Positions 8,749 to 18,236 of a stretch of DNA of 46,627 nt are shown here, piece after piece. The stretch's first letter is position 1. The number at the start of each line of letters is the position of its first letter. Origin of the DNA: Luteococcus sp052116585 (GTDB lineage Bacteria > Actinomycetota > Actinomycetes > Propionibacteriales > Propionibacteriaceae). The notes below the pieces were generated by a model, which was not told where the DNA came from, did no database searches, and saw only the letters and a program-made list of their open reading frames with translations. Both the position numbers and the translations under genes were made by a program. The stretch covers positions 1 through 46,627 of the forward strand of contig NZ_JBQKKT010000023.1 of assembly GCF_052116585.1 (NCBI RefSeq), read 5' to 3'.

Positions 8749-9096
8749 TCAGACGCGCTTCTCCTTGATCTTGGCAGCCTTGCCGTGCAGACCACGCAGG
8801 TAGTACAGCTTGGCGCGACGCACGTCACCGTGACGATCGACCTCGATCTTGTCGATGATCGGCGAATGCAGCGGGAAGGTACGCTCGACACCCGTGCCGA
8901 AGCTGACCTTGCGCACGGTGAAGGCCTCCTGGACACCACCCGCATTGCGGGCGATCACGACGCCGGCGAAGACCTGGATACGCGAGCGGGTGCCCTCGAC
9001 GACCTTCACATGCACCTTGACGGTGTCTCCCGCCCGGAAGTCCGGGTGGTCAGTGCGCAGGGAGGCCTTGTCGAGCTCCTGGATGATCTGGTTCAT
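8749..9096 (-). CDS. rplS: 50S ribosomal protein L19
   Basis: Protein of 115 aa of the large ribosomal subunit, at the interface with the small subunit. L19 hallmarks are FRAGDTVKVHVKVVEG, RIQVFAGVVIAR and the C-terminal RRAKLYYLRGLHGKAAKIKE. The ATG at 9096 is the family start and is preceded by GAGGAAGAG. In most actinobacteria rplS directly follows trmD. Here it is separated from trmD by sdhCAB and a sigma-factor pair, so it needs its own promoter in the 220-bp divergent region 9097-9317. Confidence 0.97.
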   Translation of the reverse strand: MNQIIQELDKASLRTDHPDFRAGDTVKVHVKVVEGTRSRIQVFAGVVIARNAGGVQEAFTVRKVSFGTGVERTFPLHSPIIDKIEVDRHGDVRRAKLYYLRGLHGKAAKIKEKRV

Positions 9097-9317
9097 TGTC
9101 TCTTCCTCGCTGGTGCCACAGGTCACCATGCTGAATGTCTTGGTCTAAGGTCTCCGCGTCTCCGGACGGTCCCCCTGTGGCAGGAGCCGGATGACGTAGA
9201 GCAACAGCTGGACATTCTTCCACAGGTGACCGCCACCCGCGAAATCGGCTGAACCGTGGACGGTGCATGCTGGACAGCAGGACCACGTGGTCAGTTCACA
9301 CCCAGTCAGGAGAGTCG

Positions 9318-9806
9318 GTGACCGAGGAGGAGTTCGACGCCTTCTACACGGCTTCCTATGCCCGCGTGGTGGGCCAGATCCACGCCATGTGCGGAAACTG
9401 GGCCGAGGCGCAGGACTGCACCCAGGAGGCCTTCGTACGGGCGTGGGACAGACGAGGTCAGCTGGATCGCAATGACGCTCCCGAGGCGTGGGTTCGCACC
9501 GTTGCGTACCGGCTGGCCGTCAGCCGTTGGCGCAAGGCCCGTCGAGCCTTCCGTCAGCCGGACCGTGCGGTCGAGGACCGCCACCCACAGGAGCCAGATG
9601 CCAACCGGGTGCTGCTCGAACGAGCCCTGGCCCAGCTCCCGGAGGAGCAACGGCGCGCGATCGTGCTGCACCACCTGTGTGACATGGGTATCGACGACAT
9701 CGCGGCCGAGACTGGTAGTCCCACGGGAACCGTGAAGGCGCGACTGTCCCGGGGCAGGGCTGCCCTCGCCCGGATTCTGGCCGTCGCCGAGGATCGCGGA
9801 GAATGA
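9318..9806 (+). CDS. ECF-type RNA polymerase sigma factor
   Basis: Protein of 162 aa from a GTG preceded by AGGAG; an in-frame ATG at 9267 is an alternative. Region 2 is recognisable (FDAFYTASYARVVGQI, then EAQDCTQEAFVRAW). Region 4 is also clear (LPEEQRRAIVLHHLCDMGIDDIA, then GTVKARLSRGR). The linker is short, as expected for an ECF sigma factor. It should redirect RNA polymerase to a small regulon, which cannot be inferred from this window. The next gene, 130 bp downstream, encodes a membrane-anchored protein that is the natural candidate partner. No zinc-containing anti-sigma motif (HxxxCxxC) is visible in either product. Confidence 0.92.
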   Translation: MTEEEFDAFYTASYARVVGQIHAMCGNWAEAQDCTQEAFVRAWDRRGQLDRNDAPEAWVRTVAYRLAVSRWRKARRAFRQPDRAVEDRHPQEPDANRVLLERALAQLPEEQRRAIVLHHLCDMGIDDIAAETGSPTGTVKARLSRGRAALARILAVAEDRGE

Positions 9807-9936
9807 GGGCAGGAATTCTGCGGATCATGCAACCCCAGGGGCTCGCCATGCGTAGACCCGATGTAGAGATCCACCACACGGTCGGCCAGTCAACGCCATA
9901 CCGGCCCACAGCACTCTCAGGAGAGGAGGAGCGACG

Positions 9937-10899
9937 GTGAACAACCAGCACGACTGGGATGACCTCGATCCCCGCAGCGCCGCCCTCTTCGCGGAACTGC
10001 GGATGCCCACTGACGAAGAGCTGAATGGCCCCGCGCCGGAGGAGATCCGCCGGCGCGGCGACCGGCGGCGCACGCGCCGCAGGGCCGCGACGGCCGGAAG
10101 TGGACTGGTGGCCTGTTTGGCCGTGGCTGCAGTGCTGCCACTGTCCGGGCTGGGCAGGACGACGCCGGTGGTCGTCCAGCCCGCCGGATCGGCTTCGCCA
10201 CCGCCCGCAACGCCCCCGCCCGCAACGCCCCTGCCCGCCAGGACGACTCCTCGTCCGAGCGGCGAGCAGATCCCCGCAACCCGGGTCCAACCAGAGGGCG
10301 ACGCGACCGGGGTGGCGACCGGTTCACCGATCACATGGCGCAATGTTCCAGACGCCAGCCAGATCCTGGCTGCTGGCGCTGGGGGCCTCCAGGTGCTGAA
10401 CGAGGTGGAGTGGGACGGTTTCACGAGCCCGCAGGCGGCACTGAGCGCGTGCGAGCGCAATCGTTATGGCCTTGGACAGCAACGGTTGCTGGAGCGGGCG
10501 CTCGGCGGCGAGGCCAGTGTGCAGGTCTCGGTCTATGAGTTCGAGACATCGGACCAGGCCTCCGCGTCACACAAGACCATCTCCGATTGGTACGACGACT
10601 GCTCCGGGCGGCTTTCCGAGTCGAATGCGACAGCCATTGACCAGGACGCGCTCACCGATGCGCCCGTCGGACAGCTCGCGCGATCCGTCGAGCCGCACGA
10701 GGCAGAGCTGCGTCGCATCGTCGTGCGCAGACAGGATGGTGCCGTCTTCGACGAGACGGCCGCGGTCTCGGTGGTCGGGCGTCGTCTGACGTGGATCGTC
10801 CGGACCACATCGGGAACCGAGGTCCCCCAGTCCACACCCTTGGCCAGCGACCCCGCAGCGAGCACGAACCTCACTGCGTCGGACCTGCTCGCCCGATGA
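9937..10899 (+). CDS. Single-pass membrane protein next to ECF sigma factor, unknown function
   Basis: Protein of 320 aa starting at a GTG preceded by GGAGAGGAGGAG. The N-terminal ~45 residues are charged, with an Arg cluster (RRRGDRRRTRRR). One hydrophobic segment follows (about 50-72, GLVACLAVAAVLPLSGLG), then a Pro/Thr/Ala-rich linker with PPPATPPPATPLPA, and an external domain of about 200 residues. This layout is common for the membrane partner of an ECF sigma factor, with the N-terminus in the cytoplasm, but I do not recognise a defined anti-sigma domain. The role as regulator is inferred from position and topology only. A hairpin follows the gene at 10935. Confidence 0.75.
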   Translation: MNNQHDWDDLDPRSAALFAELRMPTDEELNGPAPEEIRRRGDRRRTRRRAATAGSGLVACLAVAAVLPLSGLGRTTPVVVQPAGSASPPPATPPPATPLPARTTPRPSGEQIPATRVQPEGDATGVATGSPITWRNVPDASQILAAGAGGLQVLNEVEWDGFTSPQAALSACERNRYGLGQQRLLERALGGEASVQVSVYEFETSDQASASHKTISDWYDDCSGRLSESNATAIDQDALTDAPVGQLARSVEPHEAELRRIVVRRQDGAVFDETAAVSVVGRRLTWIVRTTSGTEVPQSTPLASDPAASTNLTASDLLAR

Positions 10900-10934
10900 C
10901 CAACGGCTGACCTTCCGTCCTGCCAGGGACGCCA

Positions 10935-10970
10935 AAGGGACCGGCCGGGATCACTCCCGACCGGCCCCTT
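10935..10970. terminator. Bidirectional hairpin terminator between convergent genes
   Basis: The arms AAGGGACCGGCCGGGA and TCCCGACCGGCCCCTT are 16 nt each around a 4-nt loop, with two mismatched or wobble positions. The flanks give an A-rich/T-rich pair on either strand. The site lies between the plus-strand membrane protein and the end of sdhB, so it can serve both. Confidence 0.75.
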
Positions 10971-10987
10971 CGAGCAGTTCGTGCGAA

Positions 10988-11733
10988 TTACTTGCCTTCG
11001 CCGCGGAACAGCGACTTGATGAGGTCACGGTTCAGCTGGCTGATGCTCTCCAGCGGAATGCCCTTCGGGCAGACCTGGGCGCACTCGCCGATGTTGGTGC
11101 AGCCGCCGAAGCCCTCCTCGTCATGCTGCGCGACCATGCCCTTGACGCGGCTGTACCGCTCGGGCTGGCCCTGCGGCAGCATGGCCAGGTGGGTGATCTT
11201 CGCCGACGTGAACAGCATCGCCGAGCCGTTCGGACACGCCGCCACGCAGGCGCCGCAGCCGATGCAGGTGGCATTGTCGAAGGCCTTGTCAGCCTCGCGC
11301 TTGGGCGCGGGGGTGGCGTGGGCATCCGGAGCGGAACCCGTGTTGGCGGAGATGAAACCGCCAGCCTGGATGATGCGGTCGAAGGCACCACGATCAACGA
11401 CGAGGTCCTTGATGACCGGGAATGCTCCGGCCTTCCAGGGCTCGATGTCAATGACGGCGCCGTCGGCGAACGAACGCATGTGCAGCTGGCACGTGGTCGT
11501 GTGCTGGCCACCGTGTGCGACGCCGTTGATCACGACGCCACACATGCCACAGATGCCCTCGCGGCAGTCGTGGTCGAAGGCCACCGGCTCCTCGCCCTTG
11601 ACGGTGAGCTCCTCATTGAGGAGGTCCAGCATCTCGAGGAAGGACATGTCCTCGCTGACACCGTCGAGCGGGTAGGTGACCATCTGGCCCTTGGCGTTGG
11701 CGCTGCTCTGACGCCAGATTCGAAGCGTGACCT

Positions 11734-11737
<4 letters not shown>
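10988..11737 (-). CDS. sdhB: Succinate dehydrogenase iron-sulfur subunit
   Basis: Protein of 249 aa that passes electrons from the flavoprotein to the membrane anchor. The 2Fe-2S ligands are in CREGICGMCG with a further Cys in TTTCQLHMR. The second domain has CIGCGACVAACPNGSA and CAQVCPKGIP for the 4Fe-4S and 3Fe-4S clusters. The GTG start overlaps the sdhA stop (GTGA) and agrees with the family N-terminus (VKVTLRIWRQ). Much of the longer open frame upstream is only the shadow of sdhA. The three-gene set sdhC-sdhA-sdhB with a single anchor subunit is the class-B arrangement. Confidence 0.96.
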
Positions 11738-13745
<2,008 letters not shown>

Positions 13746-13746
<1 letters not shown>

Positions 13747-14459
13747 TATCCAATCACTCCACTCAGAATCATCACCGGGGGCACGAGGAAGCCGATGAAG
13801 AGCAGGGCGGCGATGATGCCGGACAGGCTCTTGAGCAGCTTGCGCGAGCCGGCGCTCACATTGGCGCCCAGCGTGATGAAGGCGCTGGCGCAGCCGTGGT
13901 AGATGTGCAGGCAGACGGCGATCATGAAGATCGCGTAGGCCAGCACGACCCACCAGACGCTGAAGCCCGCGACCACACGGTCATAGGGGGCCAGATCGGT
14001 CACACCCGGCGCGTAGCCGGGACGCAGCACCTGGGCGGTGTAGTGCAGCAGGTGCATGACCAGGCCGAGCACCAGGATGATGCCGCTCCAGATCATGGTG
14101 CGGGCCGCGAAGGAGCTCTCCATGTTCTTCTTGTTGGCATAGCGCGCGCCGCCGACATTGCGGTTCTTGCGCCCGGTCAGCTGGGCAGCCGACCACATGT
14201 GCAAGCAGATGCACACCAGCAGGAAGACTCGGAAGGCCCACAGGAACCACATCGGGGGCACGATCGGGTACAGGAAGCGACGCAGGTAGTGAGAGTACTC
14301 ATTGAACTCCGCGCCGTTGTCGGGAAGCAGCAACTTGGTGTTGCCGAACATGTGCATGAGCAGGAAGCCGATCAGACACAGGCCAGTGACGGCCATGATG
14401 GCCTTCATTGCCACTGTGGACCGGGCTGCTCTCTGATGGTTGGTAAGAGTTGTCGCCAC
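13746..14459 (-). CDS. sdhC: Succinate dehydrogenase cytochrome b556 subunit (class B, single anchor)
   Basis: Protein of 237 aa with five hydrophobic segments, first VMAVTGLCLIGFLLMHMFGN-like near residue 20 and last near 215-235. Several His residues lie in or near the helices (HMFGN, HMWSA, HLLHY, HIYHG) and could ligate two haems, as known for the five-helix B-type anchors that react with menaquinone. The start is GTG at 14459. A TAGGGT box ends 6 nt upstream, so the transcript may begin at or next to the start codon. It is the first gene of sdhCAB. Confidence 0.93.
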
Positions 14460-14465
14460 AGGCTC

Positions 14466-14495
14466 ACCCTAGACAATTCGAGTCCCGAGTGTGAA
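14466..14495 (-). promoter_or_regulatory. Candidate sdhCAB promoter
   Basis: On the minus strand TTCACA (14490-14495) and TAGGGT (14466-14471) are separated by 18 bp. The -10 box ends 6 bp before the sdhC GTG, which predicts a leaderless mRNA. AGGGTGAG could instead act as a weak ribosome site if transcription starts further upstream. Confidence 0.5.
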
Positions 14496-14532
14496 CACGA
14501 ACCCGAAGAGCGAGCCAAAATCTTCGAATTGT
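14473..14532. repeat. Spaced inverted repeat upstream of sdhC
   Basis: ACAATTCGA (14473-14481) and TCGAATTGT (14524-14532) are perfect 9-bp inverted copies with 42 bp between them. They flank the candidate -35 box on both sides, in an AT-richer stretch. They may be two half-sites of a DNA-looping regulator, or a coincidence. Confidence 0.4.
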
Positions 14533-14604
14533 TACCAACTGCACCCTGACTTGGGAAGATTCAACCTCCACCCGGTCATTTAGAGCACAACTTCCGCACG
14601 TAAA

Positions 14605-15300
14605 TCAGGGCATCAGGTCCGGCCGGCGACGTCGTGTGAGCTCGACGGCCTGCTCCCGTCGCCAGCCCGCGATCTGGGCATGGTGACCACTGAACAAGAC
14701 CTCCGGAACCTCCAGCCCGCGCCAGACGGGCGGCTTGGTGTAGACGGGGTACTCGAGCAGGTGGTCCTGCCCGTCGGAGTGCGACTCCTCCGTCAGGGAC
14801 TCGGGATTTCCGATCACGCCTGGGATCAGGCGCACGATGGCTTCGATCATGGCCAGCGTGGCCACCTCTCCCCCATTGAGGACATAGTCCCCCAGGCTCA
14901 GTTCGCGCACCTCCATCCGGGTGGCCGCGTATTCCATGACACGACGATCGATGCCCTCGTAGCGCCCGCACGCGAAGAGCAGGTGCGACTCCTCGCTGAG
15001 CTCATAGGCGATGGGCTGGCTGAAAGGGATACCCGACGGCGTTGGGACCACCAGCACGGGGGGCTCGTCGAGGTCCTCCAGCAGTGCATCGAAGCACTCG
15101 CCCCAGGGTTCTGGCTTCATCACCATGCCGGCGCCGCCACCATAGGGGGTGTCGTCAACGGTGTTGTGTCGGTCGTGGGTCCACTGGCGCAGGTCATGCA
15201 CCTCGGCCTGCAGGAGGCCCTTGGCAATGGCCTTGCCCACCAGCGAGAGCTGGAGCGGGGCGAAGTAGTCCGGAAAGATCGAGACGATGTCGAGCTTCAT
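14605..15300 (-). CDS. trmD: tRNA (guanine-N1)-methyltransferase TrmD
   Basis: Protein of 231 aa that makes m1G37 in tRNAs and so prevents frameshifting. The SPOUT-fold knot motifs are present: YGGGAGMVMKPEP, CGRYEGIDRRV, SLGDYVLNGGEVAT and LLEYPVYTKP. The ATG overlaps the rimM stop (ATGA), the standard rimM-trmD coupling. The next gene downstream is sdhC rather than rplS, which is unusual for an actinobacterium. Confidence 0.97.
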   Translation of the reverse strand: MKLDIVSIFPDYFAPLQLSLVGKAIAKGLLQAEVHDLRQWTHDRHNTVDDTPYGGGAGMVMKPEPWGECFDALLEDLDEPPVLVVPTPSGIPFSQPIAYELSEESHLLFACGRYEGIDRRVMEYAATRMEVRELSLGDYVLNGGEVATLAMIEAIVRLIPGVIGNPESLTEESHSDGQDHLLEYPVYTKPPVWRGLEVPEVLFSGHHAQIAGWRREQAVELTRRRRPDLMP

Positions 15301-15848
15301 CGCTGGACCCCGCCATCGGCGATCTCCGCATCCTCGTCCTCGAGCAGTCCGGGGACATCGGCCAGCAACACCGTGCCGGCCGCCAGGTCCACCTCGGGTA
15401 CGAGTTCACTGACGAAGGGAACCAACCGGTCCCCCCGCTGCGTCCGGATGGTCAGCAGGTCCTGCGCCGGCAGGTGCACCACCTCCACGACTTGCCCGGC
15501 CACGGAGCCATCGGCCCGCCGGGCCTCCAGCCCGACCAATTGCCGGTCGTAGTACTCGTCCTCCTCCTCCGGGAGTTCATCGGGATCGACGTCCACGACG
15601 AGGACAAGGCCGCGGGCCTCCTCGACGGCCGTACGATCGGCCAGTTCTCGGAAGTGGACCAGCAGCCGCCCGGAGTGCCAGCGCGCCTGCTCGATGGTGA
15701 GTTGCCTGCGGCTGCCCTCCACCCGCAGGACCGATCCGGGCTCGAATCGGCGCTCGGGTTCATCGGTACGAAGGTCGATCGCCACGTCGCCACGAATTCC
15801 ATGGGCGCGGCCGATCACGCCGACCACCACTTCGACCGATGCACTCAT
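15297..15848 (-). CDS. rimM: Ribosome maturation factor RimM
   Basis: Protein of 183 aa that assists assembly of the 30S head and binds S19. The N-terminal RimM domain has VVVGVIGRAHGIRGDVAI, and the C-terminal PRC-barrel half contains YYDRQLVGLEA and VPFVSELVPEVDL. The ATG at 15848 matches the family start. Upstream in the same direction, a very strong hairpin separates it from khpA, so rimM-trmD may have their own promoter or be attenuated. Confidence 0.95.
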   Translation of the reverse strand: MSASVEVVVGVIGRAHGIRGDVAIDLRTDEPERRFEPGSVLRVEGSRRQLTIEQARWHSGRLLVHFRELADRTAVEEARGLVLVVDVDPDELPEEEDEYYDRQLVGLEARRADGSVAGQVVEVVHLPAQDLLTIRTQRGDRLVPFVSELVPEVDLAAGTVLLADVPGLLEDEDAEIADGGVQR

Positions 15849-15937
15849 CTCGCCGTGTCTCCTCACTTCCGGCCGCTCGTGGCCGGTTCCATCCTGTCGT
15901 GTTGCCCCGTGGGGCGCGACCAACGCGCCGGGGATGC

Positions 15938-15974
15938 GTGACGCCCCGCACCCTCATCGGGTGCGGGGCGTCAC
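15938..15974 (-). terminator. Perfect 16-bp hairpin between khpA and rimM
   Basis: GTGACGCCCCGCACCC and GGGTGCGGGGCGTCAC form a perfect 16-bp stem with the 5-nt loop TCATC. No U-tract follows, as is common for actinobacterial terminators. It lies downstream of rpsP-khpA and upstream of rimM, all read on the minus strand, so it probably limits read-through within this ribosome-related cluster. Confidence 0.8.
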
Positions 15975-15991
15975 GTCTGCTGGTCTGTCGT

Positions 15992-16255
15992 TCAGCGACG
16001 GAATCCGCGCGAGCCAGAGCGGCGGTCCACGTCAACGAAGTCGACCCGAACCTGCTCTCGGCCGGCCAGTGCCGCCACGACGGTGCGCAGCGCAGAGGCG
16101 GTGCGGCCCTGACGACCGATCACCTTGCCGATGTCCTCCGGATTGACCCTGACCTCCAGCATTCGGCCTCGGCGCAGGTCCTTGTCCTTGACGACCACGT
16201 CGTCAGGATTCGTGACGATGCCGCGCACCAGGTGCTCCAGGGCGTCCGCGAGCAC
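15992..16255 (-). CDS. khpA: KH-domain RNA-binding protein KhpA
   Basis: Protein of 87 aa with one type-II KH domain; the GXXG loop is in IGKVIGRQGRTASALRT. KhpA binds RNA with its partner KhpB and affects cell division and elongation in Firmicutes; in actinobacteria it usually lies between rpsP and rimM, as here. The N-terminus ADALEHLVRGIVTNPDDV is diagnostic. It starts with GTG 2 bp after the rpsP stop, so the two are probably translated together. Confidence 0.94.
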   Translation of the reverse strand: MLADALEHLVRGIVTNPDDVVVKDKDLRRGRMLEVRVNPEDIGKVIGRQGRTASALRTVVAALAGREQVRVDFVDVDRRSGSRGFRR

Positions 16256-16257
16256 GA

Positions 16258-16758
16258 TCAGGCCTCTTCGGCGGGAGCCTCGGCAGGAGCCTCGTCAGCC
16301 TTGGGCTCCTCGGCGGGAGCCTCCTCGGGGGCCTCGGTGGTCTCCTCAGCGGACTCCTCGGCCTTCGCCTCGTCGTCCTTCGACTTCTTCTTGCTGATGG
16401 CGTCGTTCTTCGGCGCATCGTCGGCCTCGGCCAGGGCGGCCTGGAAACGGGCCAGCTTGTCGGCCTTCTCCGGCTGCGGGTCGACACCGGACGGGCTGGT
16501 GTCGCCGGTGAACTTCTGCCAGTCACCGGTGCGCTTCAGGATCGCGACAACGGCCTCGGTGGGCTGGGCGCCCACGCTCAGCCAGTACTGGGCGCGCTCC
16601 GAATCGACCTGAATGACCGAAGGATCATTCTTCGGGTGGTACAGGCCGATCTCCTCGATGGCGCGACCGTTGCGCTTGGTGCGCGAGTCCATCACGACGA
16701 TGCGGTAGTGAGGCGAGCGAATCTTGCCGAGACGCTTCAGACGAATCTTGGTTGCCAC
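16258..16758 (-). CDS. rpsP: 30S ribosomal protein S16 with long acidic tail
   Basis: Protein of 166 aa. Residues 1 to about 80 are a standard S16 (ATKIRLKRLGKIRSPHYRIV, RAIEEIGLYHPK, YWLSVGAQPTEAV). The rest, about 80 residues, is a tail with a Lys-rich patch (ISKKKSKDD) followed by Ala/Glu/Pro-rich repeats (EEAPAEEPKADEAPAEAP). Many bacterial S16 proteins end near residue 85; extended tails are known in actinobacteria and are probably unstructured. The GTG at 16758 is preceded by AGGAGA. khpA follows immediately. Confidence 0.95.
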   Translation of the reverse strand: MATKIRLKRLGKIRSPHYRIVVMDSRTKRNGRAIEEIGLYHPKNDPSVIQVDSERAQYWLSVGAQPTEAVVAILKRTGDWQKFTGDTSPSGVDPQPEKADKLARFQAALAEADDAPKNDAISKKKSKDDEAKAEESAEETTEAPEEAPAEEPKADEAPAEAPAEEA

Positions 16759-16967
16759 GTGTGTGGTTCTCCTGTTGGGAATGGCATCGGGACTGCCCCG
16801 AGGCCAGGCGGGTGACCCGTGGGATCGCGTGTGGGGCACGCGTCGCGGGGTCGGATGAATCCACGTCGCCAGAGTTAGAGGGCGCCGACGACACAGATGC
16901 TCTCCCCATTCTGCCAGATCTTGACGCCTGAGGCCATCCGGCCGTACGTGCGACGCGAGACAGCCCC

Positions 16968-18155
16968 TCAGGTGATCTGCTTCACGATCCGGCCCCTCAG
17001 GATGACCAGCCGCGGGTGCCGAGCAACCCCCAGATTGACCCGCGGGTCCTCGTCGAAGACGACGATGTCCGCGCGAGCTCCTTCCTGCAGACCAGGCCGC
17101 CCCAGCCAGTCCCGGGCCCGCCACGAGGCGGCCCCCAGTGCGAACTCCGCGCCGCCGATCTCACCCAGCAGCTCGATCTCCTGGCCCAGGATGCCGTGCG
17201 GCATGACGCCGCCCGCATCTGTACCTGCATAGATCGGAACCCCCGCTTCGTGCGCCTTGCGAAAACGTTCGAGGCGGGTGGCATACAGCTCTCGCATGTG
17301 GGCGGCATAGACGGGGAACTTCTTCTCGCCGCTGGCTGCGATGTCGGGGAAGTTCTCCAGGTTCACCAGCGTGGGCACCAGCGAGACCTGACGTTCGGCC
17401 ATCTGGGCGATCACCTCGTCGCTGATGCCCGTTCCGTGCTCGATGCCGTCAATGCCCGCCTCCACCAGTTCCGCCACCGAATCCTCGCCGAAGCAGTGCG
17501 CCGTGACCCGGGCTCCGACCTCGTGGGCCCTCTCGATGGCCTCGCGCGCAACATCCACGGGCCAGAGCGGCTTGAGGTCGCCCTCATCGCGATCGATCCA
17601 GTCGCCCACCAGCTTGACCCAACCATCACCGGCCGCGGCCTGCTTCTGGACGGTGGCGACCAGATCCTCAGGCTCCACTTCATCGGCATAGTTGCGCAGA
17701 TAGCGCTTGGGGCGGGCAATGTGTCGGCCCGCGCGGATCACCTCGGGAAGGTCCTCGCGCTCGTCGATCCACCGGGTGTCCGACGGGCTGCCCGCGTCAC
17801 GGATGAGCAGTGTGCCGGCATCACGATCGGCCACGGCCTGCTCCTCGGCCTCATCAGCCCCGATCGCCCCCTGGGTGTCCAGCCCAATGTGACAGTGGGC
17901 GTCAACGAGACCCGGCATGAACCAGCAATCGCTGGCCACCGTGATGGCGTCCTCGATCCGCTCGAAGGTGACCACCCCGTCATGCACCCACAGCTCGGTG
18001 TGCTCTCCCGACGGGAGCATGGTGCCGCTCAGGTGCAGACGCACCTCTGGGCCATCCGGGACCACCTGCTCCCCAATGTGGGTGTGCGTGTGCCCGTCAT
18101 GGGTGTGGGTGTGGACCGGGCTGGGCATCGAGGCGTGCTCGTGGTGTCCGCTCAT
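16968..18155 (-). CDS. Amidohydrolase-superfamily metal-dependent hydrolase with His-rich N-terminus
   Basis: Protein of 395 aa from the ATG at 18155 (AGGA about 9 nt upstream); an ATG at 18221 would add 22 residues. The catalytic barrel has GLVDAHCHIGLD (the HxH metal pair), TAHCFGED, IEHGTGI and AGTDAGG, fitting the imidazolonepropionase/prolidase-like branch of the amidohydrolase superfamily. The C-terminal ADIVVFDEDP closes the barrel with the usual beta-sandwich. The substrate is not predictable. The first ~30 residues are unusually rich in His (SGHHEHASM, HTHTHDGHTHTH), a plausible Zn/Ni-holding segment. It lies between ffh and rpsP on the same strand. Confidence 0.85.
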   Translation of the reverse strand: MSGHHEHASMPSPVHTHTHDGHTHTHIGEQVVPDGPEVRLHLSGTMLPSGEHTELWVHDGVVTFERIEDAITVASDCWFMPGLVDAHCHIGLDTQGAIGADEAEEQAVADRDAGTLLIRDAGSPSDTRWIDEREDLPEVIRAGRHIARPKRYLRNYADEVEPEDLVATVQKQAAAGDGWVKLVGDWIDRDEGDLKPLWPVDVAREAIERAHEVGARVTAHCFGEDSVAELVEAGIDGIEHGTGISDEVIAQMAERQVSLVPTLVNLENFPDIAASGEKKFPVYAAHMRELYATRLERFRKAHEAGVPIYAGTDAGGVMPHGILGQEIELLGEIGGAEFALGAASWRARDWLGRPGLQEGARADIVVFDEDPRVNLGVARHPRLVILRGRIVKQIT

Positions 18156-18236
18156 GCGCCAATCCTGCACGAGTTCAGGCACTTCCAGAAGGGGTCGCGT
18201 GTTTCCGTTCGCCGTGGGCATGCCCCCGTACGTGGA

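Noticed and set aside
9245..9275. Possible autoregulated ECF promoter upstream of the sigma gene
   Set aside because: TGAACC is followed at about 17 bp by GGACAG, which lacks the CGTC/CGTT-type -10; too weak to list.
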